Shown here: positions 50,501 through 63,264 of the stretch, piece by piece | Numbering within the stretch: the stretch's first letter is position 1 | Layout of the letters: each line of letters starts with the position of its first letter | Origin: Neelides folsomi | Taxonomy: Eukaryota > Arthropoda > Collembola > Neelipleona > Neelidae | Assembly: GCA_034687125.1 (NCBI GenBank) | Contig: JAQGBZ010000026.1 | Location: 1 to 64,000 of the forward strand | Reading direction: 5' to 3' | DNA length: 64,000 nucleotides | Notes under the pieces: model-generated | Database searches by the model: none | The model's input: the letters and a program-made list of their open reading frames with translations, nothing else | Told to the model about the DNA's origin: nothing | Translations under genes and position numbers: made by a program

Positions 50501-53500
50501 AAACAAATGAATGGTGAATTTATTAACAATAACTAAAGGGCTAATGTGTTAAATAGAGTATTCTAAAAGCTTGAATATAATATTTAGTATCAGTTAGGTA
50601 TAATATATCAACATAAGGAAATATTTGATATTTGTGTTTTAAAAAGTGATGCATGGATTTTAGCCCGAAGTTTTTAAGCACGGAATCCCAATTGCATGCG
50701 GAGCAGAAGTTTGAAATTTACAATAGCGAAAGAGGGAAAGAGCCTAGAGGAAAAATGTGAGCTCGTGTATGAAAATAGGAAATAAATCTCTGATTAACGA
50801 ACAGATATAAATAACGGCTCAATCAATAGGAAAGTGTCAAATCCAGCTAGCCGCTGGTGCTCCACAATGAATCTTTTCCTATTATTCCCCTTTCCCCTTT
50901 CTTCATCTCATCCTTGCCATTTCTCATTCAACTTTAGAACCAATGCCGAAACAAAAGGAAATTCAAATCATTATTAAACATACGCAATTTGTAATTAAAA
51001 CCATTAAATTCTTAAAAGCGTCTTGCACTTTCTCCAATTTTTCCTTAATTACAATCATCAAAACTCGTTTGAAAAATATTTAATTTCGATTCAAATCTTC
51101 CATAATGCCACATGGCAATTGTAATACCAAGAGTTTCAAGATGGTTCACTAATTCATCATAGCGAATATCAACGTCCGTAATTTGAGTTGTAATTGTAAA
51201 TGGAGGGATCTAATTGAATTGACTCCGTCGTAAGCCTTAATGGAATCTCGGCAATGAGGAATTTGAAGGCTTATGCCCAGCCCCACATGATTATGATTAC
51301 AAAGATTCCTACTCATGAAGGGAATTTGAAACGGGAAGGAACCCACGAGGAACTCATGACTTCATGAGGAATTGACACGAAATGTCAATGCACCGCAGTG
51401 AGATGACTCACAAAGGTCTTCGTTTACGGCTCCACAACCCCACGATTCCTTTTGCTTATAATTTTCCATCTCTACCTTCATCAAAGACCCAAGGAACTCC
51501 TAATGAAAACCAAATGGAAACCCAATGCAAACTCAACACAAATCCCAAATGCATCAAATCCATTCGACTCAATAAGTCAAATAAATCAAATAGGTAAGTC
51601 TGTTGAAAATTAAGGAAGTGAAGAAATTTTCTTCGTCCAATCATATGCATAAGATAAATCATCATGTTTGGAAAAATTGGAAAATAAATTAAATCTTTTC
51701 AATTTATATTCTTAAACCCTTCCATCCAAATTCCTCTCATTTGCTCATCCCTTCAAATCAACAAAGTTAGAACTTTAGATGTAAAAATTTGAGTAAACAC
51801 ACAAATTGGTAAATCAAACGATGAGCCAAATCTTAATGTGCAAATCATGAAATTGTGAATAAATACATAATGCCCATAAAGCACATGAAGTATAAAGGAA
51901 TAAAATATCTCACACATGATATGAAGGATTGAAAAGGTCCATTGAAAAATTGAAATCATATCGTAGGCGTTGGGATTTATTAATACAAATGAGTAATTTG
52001 GAAGTGATGAAGCAAAAAGGTGGCAGTATTGGGCCATGAAACATCCAAGTGACCACCTACACGCCCTAATAACTCTCTTACTCACTCACATCAACTCTCT
52101 CTCCGATGTAGTCCTTTCAACGTGGGTGGATTCCTCGAGGACAAATTATTGGTCAAACGATCAGTTGATCCATCAACCCCTTCCAGAAGTCCTTTCGAAT
52201 TTCAACAAAGAATGACATCTCACTCGGAACATGTCGTAAGACACGAGTTATGTCAATACTTAAAAAACTAAACTTTCCTATTCATATTAACTTATCAACT
52301 CCTAACTATACATATAATAAAATGGCCCCTCCAGATGCAATCAATAATGTCACAATAAAGACCATACATTAATTTAATGACTCCTAAATAAATTTCCCAA
52401 ATTAAATTTTGAGTCTCATTCCAGGAAAACTTGAAACGGAACTTTGTAAACTATTTAGGCTAATAAAATGCCCCTAACGAGACCTACATGCCTACATTGA
52501 TCCGGGAGTCATAAATAAATTAAAAATCCTGGGTTAAAGTCTTAAAAGATGAAGTCATTAAAAACTCAGGCGCCTTCTCGTCCTCCTTCAAGAACCTTCA
52601 GAAAAATAAATACCCCAGACTCAAGCGACGTGTAATTCGAGATTTATGGAAGGAGATGTTAATTTGCTAGGTAAATAGTCCCTTATATTATTTCTGGAAT
52701 TATAATGGGGGCTCATAAATTCTGCTTTTGCCATTTCATCTCTCCGAATCAGGGGCTGGGCCAGGGCCAAAAATTTCATATGGACTTTCCCCTATAAATG
52801 TGCAACATGAGGAACAGGAACAAAGTAATTCGGAAAGTTTCGAAGAGGAGATTCGGTTTCGGCCTCATCGCAAACCTCAAAAACCTACTAGGACCCACAC
52901 CACCCCACACACAAACTCACACACACACACCCAAAGATAAAAGTCCATAAGATGTGAACGCATCTGTCGTAGAAGCTGAGCTAAGTTTTAAAAAAAAATT
53001 CACTTCCTATATTTCCACTCCTGAAATTCCACCAGGCCCATTTCGTTACAGTTCAATATTTAAAATTAACAGACTCTGACTCAAATCCCTGCCTCTTTGG
53101 CTCCAAACTCCAATCTTGCATATACAAAATCCGACAGCCGTATAATGCATATACGGATATATATATATATATCTACGAGACCAAGAAGAGATCTTAATAC
53201 TCCCATTTTGTGTACTCAACTTTTGACTTGAGAGATGGGGAAAAAATTCGTGTGCGTAATTCTGCAGCCTTCATCGTCTCGAACAGTTCCAGAGGTTTTG
53301 AAACTCCCATTACATCTTTACATGTTTCGAGACGACGGAGAAATTAAGACATTTATTTCCGTCTCAAGATGATGATCTGGTGTTTACACTCCACTCGTAA
53401 AACTATTCTGTGGGATTCCATTCTTAACAAGTCATGCTCACCTGGACTCATGTCATGGGAAGGCGAAAAATGATCTCATACACTTCTCCTATCTCTCTCA

Positions 53501-56500
53501 ATCTTCTCATCACTCCTTCTCTCATCATTTAATAAAAACAACAACTCTATCTACTCTTAAACCAACCTAAATAACTCACCTATTAACTTACAAAAATTAA
53601 TATTAATTAAAAATCATTAATAAAAAATCATTATAAATAATTAATGATTGTCTTCGTTTATTAAACTCATACAGGTGTGATATGAAGAATTAAACCAATA
53701 TCAATAAAATTAAAAAAATCTCATCAAGGGTAATTAAATAAACCATGGGCATTAGAAGTCAAGAATGCATAACATTTAATGGACAACCACAATGAGAAAT
53801 TATATCTCGAGTAAAGTTATGATAAGTTGATGTCCAACAGCTGTAGTTCTCCTTCCAGTGTGTGGAGAAAAAGAAGTGGAAGTAACGGTGATTGTTCTTA
53901 GAAAACATAACCTGCTTTACTCTCTTCACTCCCAGACACCAGACCAATACCGTAGCCCTTTCTTAAATACCAACTTCACCAACCCCATGAACCGTAGACG
54001 ATTGAAGGAGCACATCTTCATTCCAAATGGAAAATGAGCCATGAACTCATCTCCATTCGGAAAGACCAGCCAGATTTGCCAATTAGTAATTACCCACCTT
54101 CACCCCTCAATTAATATTCGTGTCTATAAAGAAGATGAATGGAGCCCCCAACGTCGATGAAAGAAAAAAATTCCTGTTCCTTCCATACAACCCTCATACT
54201 AAATTCTTTTTAATTTTTAAATCCTAGTATGTGGAAAATAAAAAATTCTTTCCCATAATCATACTCAAGAAACTCATAATACTCAAAAAATCTAGTCAGG
54301 AAGAAGATGAATGAAATCTTCATTATTCTTTTCACATAAATGAACAATATGAAGTTTTAAAATGTGCCAAAATGTTTCAGTAATATTACCAACATACAAT
54401 ACATACCTACTTGCACTTAAACCTAGTAGTATTAGTAAATCACTTCATGTCCAAGAGCTTTTATCATATATACCAAAACTTCCCAATTTATATATTCATA
54501 TATAAAATGATATTAAATTATCATTATCGCAAAATAAAGTTGCAAGATAAACTTATACAGCTAACTAATGATACAAATGAAATTAAAGGAATGGGACGAG
54601 AATATTTAATGAATGAGACAAGGCGTCTCAATACACCCAAGTTATTAAAATAACAATAATCTCTATACGTGGTTCAATTGGGGTATACATACAAATAAAG
54701 ATGAAATTAGCATAACTTACAGAAAGCTCTCTTCCATTTCCTTCTTCAAGCGGAGAGTACCGCATTGAGGTCATTAAGGAAAGAACTAAACATATTCCGC
54801 TAATCTCATCATGATGGTAATCTAGACCGATTCATTTATTCCTAAATGACCACCGTTCAAGTTGAGGGAAAGTTGGTCAAAATGAATTCTTCACCTTAAT
54901 TACTCTCACAATAATGAGAATCTCTTAAATAACAATAACAAGCTAAGGTAGGGACTCATAATTCACCTTCAATTTCCATTCTTACCACCCATCAACGGTA
55001 GAATAAATCACTAGGAATTCTTTTCAATATGAAATCTTAGCTCTTTTAACATTATTCGCCCTATTCATTCCAACACGTCTAAACCATAAAATTAAATATG
55101 ATTTGCAGTATCAATAAACTCACTCGACGTTCCTTAATTCACTAAATTCACATGATGAAATTACCTCTTCATGTCTCCATACATTAATACAATCCTAGAT
55201 ACCAAGCTATATTTATATAAACGTACTTTAATTGAATAACATTCAGCCAATTACCCATTATAGGATAATAAACCTTTGCCATTTATAGAAAGTGTTTAAT
55301 CGATAGTAAAATAATACTTATACAAAGTAGAAAATATATTGTAACTTATTGGGAAATATAAGAGGGAAAAAGTAAAAGATTGATATGTCAAAAGTGTCCT
55401 CGTGCCTTGTCAGCGTAAACCTTCTAAATGTCACTCTCAATATCTCCTCAGTTCAGGATGGATTTAAAAAGAAGTTGGTTCGGGTGCCATTTTTTCCTCC
55501 TTGTATGAGTCCTATGCAGGGAAAGATGAAATGAGTAAGGTTGCTTACGTCGTGATTTAAAATAAATTCACTCTTTCGTTCATTCCATCGGCCCCCGTCA
55601 GGTTTTGGCAGGCGAAGGAGGATCTTCTTATTTATGTGTACAGTGAGCAAGGAGCCTCACTCCCCTCACATAAACCCATATAGAACGGAGCATAATTGAA
55701 ATTCTACGGTCTCCTCCTTTAGCTCCTCATTATCAATCAGGAGATCTCGGTTAATTAATCAGAAGGTGGAAAAAGTATAATAATACTTACTCCTCCCTCC
55801 ATTCAGTCATAATGGAAATGGAAGGCCCACACAGGCCTTTAATTCATTCTGAGAATTGGAGAAGGAATATAAATATTCACCCATTTGTGACTGTCATTCC
55901 GATCCAATCTTATATAATAAAACATATCCTTTTCCCATATCCAATCATTGTTTTCAATAAGTAGTAAATCACAGAGGTACAAATGTGATGGAGCGTTGTG
56001 AATTCTTATAAGATTCTTATATTGTACTTACATTGTATAAGATGTATAAGATCGTATATAAAAATGTAATCCTGTATCAACCCTTAACAAACCTACCAAT
56101 CCTAAATACAATTTATGACTTATGTTCAGTTATACAATAAAGCTCACACCCGTTCAAATACTCACATTGTCCTTTGATAAGGAGATTCAACTGGGCTTGT
56201 TAAAACCGAATCTTATTGTTAGAATGAAAAGGTCGAATGAAAAAAAAGAAATGTTTACCAAAATCAAAATATGCCCATACAAGTAGTTATAAAATGAGTC
56301 AGATTACAAATTACAAGGTAAACATGTCCAATAATTCAACAAGAATCAAAATAAAGGGTAAGTTAAGGATGTCAATCTTGTGATTCAAAAGGTGAATGTT
56401 CAAGATTTGTGTTGATTATCTCCATCCACCTTATTCCCGGTTTGGCTATTACAGAAAAAGGCTCCTATTACGCTACGACTTCTGTGCATCAATTCATGAA

Positions 56501-58657
56501 TGCTATTGAAGGGAATAAAAGAATCCACCTGTCCATTTGTCCTCTTCTCCTATTCAATCGGTCCCTTAAAGTCTGTACGTCTCTTCACCTGTCGAAGTGG
56601 CTGGGGCTTGCCCATGTTTAGACAACCTTCCACCCCAAAGGACCAAAAGAGGAATAGACCATAACCACTCCTCAACACACACACAATCGGATCACAAATC
56701 AAAAAAAGTGTAACCATAAAACCCCCTTCCTTTTCTGCCTCTCTTGAAGACCAAATAAGAATAGCCATCATCTCAAACATGCGGCATTCCTCTTCATTCC
56801 TCCTTATCTAATTCAACTTCCAAACTCCATAAATTTAATATTTCTTTCTAATGCGAGGCAAATAAAAAAAACTTTTCCCCGCCTCTTGTGCCGATCTTGG
56901 CTCAAATGCCTCATTTTAATTCTTTCCCTACGAACAATAATAAATCTTTGTCCTCGTATATTGATTTTATGGAGAATCCTTTTAAAACCTTTTAACAACT
57001 CGCCCAAGTGTTTCTCCATTTGAAGATCCGCTTTCCAAACATTGGGAAAAAATGATAAGATAGTCAAACAATTGAAATTGTAAAAATATCATTGGAGAAA
57101 ATTTTCTAATAATGCTACTAAAAATCTAAATATTTAATTCTAAACAATAAATCATGATAGAGAGGAACTTGACAGATCCCACGCATTCCTTTTAAATTCC
57201 TCAATCACTATTATTATTGAACGCTTTCCTCGCTTGCCCTACCGTTGATTGAACTTTGATTTATTATCAAATAGGAAAAGGGTTGATTGTCCCATTCGTT
57301 AAATTCGCCATTTGACTTTTAGCATACAGTGTATGTACAGGTACTCTAAGTACATGTATTAAAATAACGCTTACAAATGAAAGAGACTTTAACCCAAGAC
57401 GGGACTAATGAAAATAAATAGCAATTGTTTAATTCTTCACCTGAGCATTCACTTCAAGTTCTAAGCATTGTACTCGTAGTAAAAAGAGACAAATAAAGTT
57501 CTTATAGCATGTTTGTTATTCGGCCGACAAATAATCGCAAAACATGTATAGACAAATACTCATTGATTCTTTCGATGACTTAAGGAGTGAATAATGGAGT
57601 AAAAAGAGGTAAAAAATGTGTGTAAAGTGGCATCAACTGCGGTTTGAGGTCCCATTGTGATATTGTGTGAGCTTAGCGGTTCTCCCCTCCATTGTCCTTC
57701 CGGGGCTCTTGTTGTATTGGAGAGATTTGGGAATGTTGTGAAGATGAGCCCTTCTGCAACAACTCTTCCTCTCCTCCTTTCCTTCGACCATCTCTCTCTT
57801 GTCCTACACCCTTGAGCCGAAACCCAATTCTTTTGTCCAAGGTTCCACTGGCTGGCTCATTTTTTGTAGCGGAGAAAATTGAATCAAATCTACCATACCC
57901 TTTCCCCACTAAACTCTTACGGAGGAATCCTCCAGGAAGTAAAAAGTCTCAACAACTATTGTACTACAACTTGACATACAAAAAAGTACAATTTCCAACA
58001 AATGCCAAATTAATTGTTTGAATGTGTAAAAATGCTCAACAACTGTCCGACTTTTCCACAATTTATTGTTAAGTTAAATTGAGTCATTTCATTCCCTGAT
58101 GCGTTTTTTCACCCCAAATCCCATCATTCTCCTAACAAGTCAATTTTAATAAATAAGCCTGGATAAATATTTGGCCGACGTCAAAACAAAATGTCAAATT
58201 TGCAAAAATGATTTGTTCAAAAATGAAGCCAGAAGGAGGAATTTCCAGAGTGGCGGCGGAGATTGGGCAAATCTCATCATGTGTTGTGTATGTACATAAG
58301 TATAAATAAAGGATCAAAGTAGGCCACGTTACCTTCATCGAGGATCCGCTCGACGTGGAGAAACAAATTAGGGAAGATGGCAAGCTGCTTCTTATCTTTG
58401 ATGAGCTGGGCGAGGTAATCGGCCATATTCTGCGTATTGTTGGCGGTCGAGGAGTTGCTGCTGTTGCTGCTCCCGTGATGGTTGGCACTCGAGTTGATGA
58501 GCATGAGCTGGGACGCCCCGGACCCGCCGTGATGGTTATTCGTGAGAGAGTTGAGGGCGAGGCCGCAGTTTCCCACCAGACTATTCATCGTCGTTGCAAT
58601 GGAGGGAGATGTGACAAGAGCTACTGAGGTCACTCCGAGTCCGTCACTCATTTTCAT
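38543..58657 (-). CDS. how: Held out wings/Quaking STAR-family RNA-binding protein
   Basis: A KH-domain protein that binds ACUAAY-type sites and controls splicing, stability and translation of target mRNAs, for example in muscle and glia. Minus-strand coding exons: 58657-58333, 42782-42649, 42526-42410, 40501-40361, 39048-38877, 38763-38543; phases agree and the read-through form has 369 residues. After a Ser/Asn/His-rich N-terminus, QUA1 is [15 protein letters not shown]...[15 protein letters not shown]. The KH domain follows ([29 protein letters not shown] with its GPRG loop, [16 protein letters not shown]), then [18 protein letters not shown], and QUA2 ([25 protein letters not shown]). The tail has a ten-alanine run, then [14 protein letters not shown]. 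This version ends GGLFAR-stop by reading through the donor after 38563. The start ATG is the first in the exon. Alternative ends are listed separately. Confidence 0.95.
38561..38566 (-). promoter_or_regulatory. Alternative 5' splice site choosing how C-termini
   Basis: The sequence CATG then GTGGGT puts a GT donor at 38562-38561. Used, it splits the glycine codon and joins to 36384 or 35480; ignored, translation reads on for GGLFAR and stops at 38543. Confidence 0.65.
39049..40360 (-). other. how intron between the two exons carrying the KH end and QUA2
   Basis: 1.3-kb intron with a normal GTAAAT donor and TTTCCAG acceptor. Apart from the hairpin near the donor, I see no feature. The open frame at 39533-39778 has no family resemblance. 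Confidence 0.7.
40284..40340 (-). repeat. Intronic hairpin with a competing third arm in the how gene
   Basis: 40284-40300 is the exact reverse complement of 40304-40320 (17 bp, 3-nt loop). The right arm is repeated at 40324-40340 with one base changed, so the left arm could pair with either. The structure sits about 20-77 nt downstream of the donor of the exon 40501-40361. Confidence 0.85.
40502..42409 (-). other. how intron following the KH exon
   Basis: 1.9-kb intron. The region 40850-41280 is richer in G+C and contains overlapping open frames on both strands (40853-41134 plus, 40884-41213 minus) that resemble nothing known and are probably chance. No repeat or RNA gene is recognised. Confidence 0.6.
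52918..52931. repeat. (CA)n microsatellite
   Basis: Short CA run inside the large how intron, preceded by interrupted CA repeats from about 52895. Confidence 0.8.
53157..53172. repeat. (AT)8 microsatellite
   Basis: Eight AT units inside the large how intron. Confidence 0.9.
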
Positions 58658-58999
58658 CTTTTTGGCACATATAACCGGGATCCCGAATCCTTCTTCTTCG
58701 TCTGTAAGCTCCAGCTCTCTTTTTCAATACTTACAATACTCACGTCAACTCAAAATTTCCTCTCTTCTACCTTCCACTAACGTGCTTTCGACTTTAATAC
58801 TAAGAATTTTAAAAAAATCATCATTAGTTAGTCATGTGGAACATCACGAGCACATATGTACTTATATAAAAAAAACATATGTAAATATATTTTATAATAC
58901 TTTGTGCTAAATAACTTTTCCTATTATAAGAATGTAAAAAATACTTAAGTAAAGTATCAATTATTATTCCTTTTGGGTTAAGGGAGGGGAGAGGCTTAC
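58658..58999 (-). other. 5' UTR or intron just upstream of the how start codon
   Basis: A possible acceptor (GGAGCTTACAG) lies about 50 nt upstream of the ATG; sequence from there to the ATG would be 5' UTR and has a stop in frame. The rest is likely intron. No coding sequence is seen. Confidence 0.45.
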
Positions 59000-59260
59000 G
59001 GAGTTATGTCTGGAGTCGGGTTGAAATCTCATAAGGGGCTGCGAGGTCTGGACGGAGTGTGATGAGAAAGATGACCCGGTAGAGTCTGAGCCTAAGGAGC
59101 GACTGGCGAAGGGAAGACGTAGAGTGGAGCTGCCAGAGTGGAAGAGACGAATCTTCTACATCTCCTCGTCGTCTTTTCGATGTTGCCAAGATCTAATGAG
59201 TTCCCTTTTCAAGACGAGGGGTTTCACTGGGAAGTCTCAACGGTCCTCCTCATCTCTCTC
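59000..59260 (-). other. Candidate non-coding 5' exon of the how gene
   Basis: On the minus strand a strong acceptor (TTTTTGACTTCTTGCAG, AG at 59262-59261) and a good donor (CTCC then GTAAGCC, GT at 58999-58998) enclose 261 nt of higher G+C content. All three frames contain stops from the start, so it would be untranslated. It contains a short upstream open frame of ten codons. Confidence 0.45.
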
Positions 59261-62200
59261 CTGCAAGAAGTCAAAAAGGGATGATCAAGACCCCCGTGTC
59301 TCTTGAGGAGACTCTCCAAAGACCCCACGGGCCAATTCCTACTTACGATCCAAACATCCCAAACCTCCTTCCCAGATATACCAAATGAACCCACACGGTG
59401 AGCATATGATCAACCTTATTATTCCTCAACAAATCTCGCACTCACACCCAGCAAAGCCCCTCAAAGCCCAATATTAAATTATTAAATACTTGACAAATAA
59501 TTGAATCAATGGTCTGAATAACCACATGGAAATGAGTGGAGGAAATGAATAAGGAAATGAGTGACGTTCGATTTAATAATATTTGATAATTGCGTTAATT
59601 CCTTAAAAGCATCCTTCCTCTTTTGTCTTTTCACTCCTTCCGTTGGGGGAAATTGCGTTAAAAGCTCTTCCTCATTGTGAATATCCAAGGGATAGGCCAT
59701 GGCACTTCTCCTTCGGCCTCGAGTCAAAAGTGACAACTTTTTAAAAACTCTCTCTTTTACCCTCCCCAACACATTCCTTCTTGAAGTTTGGAAGACTACA
59801 GCTTATGTGCCCCTCATACATATTACGCTGTTAAAGGTTTCCAATTTGGAAAGTGGAGATGAAATAATAACAATAAATATTAACCATCTAAACTTTTAAG
59901 ATTTAACTCAAGACTCAAGACCATATAGTAATAACTTACTTATAGTGATACATATTACAAAGACTAATGGTCGCTATAAGTTATAACCAGTGTTTAAAAC
60001 TTGTATTTAAACAAACGCAAAGTAATGAAACGTTAATCGTAATAACTCAATTACAATTCAATTAGCCTACATATAAGTATTTAGGCCTTTAAAATTTACC
60101 ATATTGGATGGAGAAACTTATTGGATGATTCAATTAAAAAGTTATTGCTTCAAGTCTAAAAGCTATTTATTTTGACGCAATTCCATTGAAGCCCTTTAAA
60201 GCTCCAGCAAATGGGGAATGACAATGCCAAGAGTAAAATCAAAACTGAGAACTTCCAGATAATTCATTTGTTCTGCTCTAAGCGTGGGCCATTTAATGGT
60301 TTGTGATTGTAATTTGAGATTAGCATAGATTATTTATATAAAAAATTTTTCATTTAACTTACTATAAATGCAAGTTATAGTGGAATAATTTAGTTCCTAT
60401 GCTTTGGGATATCATGATGTCACGTTTAAATTTAAGTATTAAGATACTATACAAATATACATACAAAACCATAAGGTCGTGGATTTACTATTATACGTTA
60501 ATGTCGTTAAATAAAGTATAATTTGAGATATATATTTAATACTAATATATATAATAACGTAGCCCTCCTTATCTTTACAAATCATGTCCATGTCCAACTT
60601 TGTCCCGCATTAACCGTAACTTTATCTTGTTCCATTAGCTTACAGTAGGAGGATAAAAATTAGGTTCAACTACTATTTACGGATATGTCATGTTAAGTTA
60701 AACAAATAATAAATTGTACTGTTTTAATACACCGAGATAATGTGTAACCCAAATCACATACAAAGGACAAATCCCTCGACATGGGATTTATCTTTACCCG
60801 ACTTAAACACTGATTAAAAAACAAATAAAACTTTTGTGTAATTCCTTTTTAGTCTTAATAAAATATGTTTGCATTGGAAATGCATATTACTTTTATATAA
60901 AAAATAATTTAACATTTTAATCGAATATCGAAAATTTAGTTCAGATTGAAGGATTGATTCAATGCAAGCCAATGTAGAAGATGCAACAATCAAAAAAGAA
61001 GATTTTTATCTCAAAGTTGACTGACATTTAATAGCCAGCAAATGAAAGAATTAGAGTTATATAGTAGGATTTAATCTTATAAGAAAATCCTTCGCACCGC
61101 CGCACCTGAGAGTAAAATAGTTAATAACGGTGGGATAAGGATCTGCTCCAATTACAAACCAATTCTTTCATTTCCATTTCCAGCAATCAACCCCAAGCAT
61201 AAACTTGAATAAATCTCATTTGCCTATATAAATGCAATCTTAATCGATTAAGTTCTCATACACAATGAGACCCTGCCGATTAAAAATGTTGGAAACGAAA
61301 ACTCGCCCATCAGCATGCAAAAGTAAAACAAAACATTCTTCCATTTTTTTATAATTCTTTTCACTCTCTAGAGAAAAAGTTTTTAAACTTTTTATTATAA
61401 AACCTTTAAACCCTTCAAATTAAGTTGCAATAATTGAAATTCTTTTTCTCATTTGATGTAAAATTTCTTTTAAGCTCTCAATTTACACCGTTCCTGAGTT
61501 TAAAGACACGTAACAAAGGTTTGGAAAAACTTTCCCAATTATACTCTGCGTACTTTTTCAAGTTAAGAAAAACGACCGGGACTTAACTGGCTAAACGTGC
61601 TATAAAAGAAAAAAATGCGAAGTTAAAAGGAAATATTTTTAGAAAGGTGGAGAAACCTGCATTACATAAACCCATTGTGTTTGATGGAGGAACATGTGTG
61701 GAGGAAGTCTATGCATTTTACCTATCTACTAGGCAAAATGGGTAAAAGCGAAGGGAATTTCATGAGGAAAACTTGGAAATCTCGGACATTTGGAGGAAAT
61801 GAGAAGGCGCAAGATTAGGGGCCGTATTATTAGAAATCGATCATTTATTATAGTAAACCTGACTCCTCACCATAAACAAACATGGAGGGTTTGTCCATAT
61901 TTTATGCCTAATTATCCTCTTCATTGTAAACAGACATACAAACTCAAATTACGGCATTAGTTTAGAACTACAATAAAAGTACAAAATATATTGTTGGGAA
62001 AGTATCAAATATACAGGTAAATAGAGTAATAGTACGAGATATGTCACTACAATATCAAGTTTCCAAGTTAGGAGAAAATAAGGGGAGATAAGAGCAAAAA
62101 GCTTTTACCATCCAATTAGGATTGTGAAGGTGAAAACTCGAAAGTAAAAGCACTTGCTAATAGACATTAATCTACCGAGAATTAATTTATACTGTGATCC

Positions 62201-62951
62201 ATAGAATCCGTAAATGTAACCCATACATTATAACATAATAATAAATTGTTAAATGTAACTTACATCAAAAAGTGTCTTTAATTTAGTTGTTAGTCCACCG
62301 GCAGTCACAGAAGTCAGATAATCAGAAACTCAAAACGTCAAAATACAAAGGCAGAAAATCTGGAAATAATATCAAAACGAAATTAATAAATGAATGAGCC
62401 ATAATTTATCTTTAGTGGATATATAGAACGAATCAATTATTAGTAAAAACGTAAAATACATTAAAAATACAACATTACAATTTATGTAATGTTGGAACCA
62501 AAATGATAGATATAAATATGCGATATCGCAATATAAAAATTTTTAATATTATTGCATGAATTAAAAATTGAGTATGAACTTATATTTAGGTACATGTAAT
62601 TTATCTATATAATTAACATGTATTTAAATGTTAATGACATTTAACCAAATTAGCAAATCTATGGTCAAAATATTTCAATTAACCACTTCCTGTTTCCTAA
62701 TCCAATTATTACGAAATGAATAAAAATACCAATTACATAATGAGTCTTATAATAACAATAATGTTTGTTGTAAAAATACAATCAATTGTCCTATTGTTAA
62801 AAAAAATGGTATAGACAATTAACTCGCACTCATTTAATAGAAGAGGAAAAAATTTTAATTGTCCATCGAGGAGAAGAGGACAAGAAATAATCTGAATAAA
62901 TTGAGAGCGTAAAGGAGGAAAAGAGCTGAAGGAGGAGAATGAAAGATTTAC
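59261..62951 (-). other. Probable 5' intron of the how gene, or spacer
   Basis: AT-rich DNA without recognisable coding potential, repeats or RNA genes. It is assigned to the how transcription unit only because candidate 5' exons flank it. Confidence 0.4.
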
Positions 62952-63264
62952 CGCTGGCGCAAAGCCGCAATGAAGGGAAATTCAAAGTGTGCCGTTGCAG
63001 CAGCGGAGTCGGTGGACGCAACGTGTGAATGTGAGCAATTAAATGTTGAAGTACGTCGATATGTCCCAAGATCCCCGATTTCCCTTTTAACGGGGCTTTA
63101 GGCAAATCGTTTTCGAAGACGACATGGGTGGTCCGGTCCGGCGAGGAGTTGAGCTTTGAATGAGCAAATGAAGATGCAGAGAACCAACCCGCACGACATG
63201 GAAATGAACCAAGGAAATGAACATCTCCCCCCCAAACTCCTCACACCTCCTCCGTGGTCAAAAT
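62952..63264 (-). other. Candidate 5' exon or first exon of the how gene
   Basis: G+C-richer segment on the minus strand that ends in a good donor (CAGCG then GTAAATC, GT at 62951-62950). A possible acceptor (GGTATTTTCGCAG) precedes 63264, but transcription could equally start inside. One frame stays open without an ATG from about 63245 to the donor; another contains a 12-codon ATG frame starting with MSSSKTICLKPR. I cannot tell UTR from coding here. Confidence 0.3.

Larger units (their letters stand above)
42783..58332 (-). other. Giant how intron (15.5 kb)
   Basis: This intron separates the QUA1 exon from the rest of the gene. Its donor splits the QUA1 glutamate codon and its acceptor is TTTTTCAATTGCAG. 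By eye C exceeds G on the plus strand over much of it, so the transcript would be G-rich. Open frames such as 45008-45442 (plus), 48808-49290 (minus) and 52728-52940 (plus) lack recognisable domains. I see no nested gene I can support, and no transposon ends. Confidence 0.7.

Noticed and set aside
52728-52940. Plus-strand frame after a pyrimidine-rich AG, rich in charged residues
   Set aside because: It ends in a CA microsatellite, starts at a non-ATG codon and has no neighbouring exon in phase.
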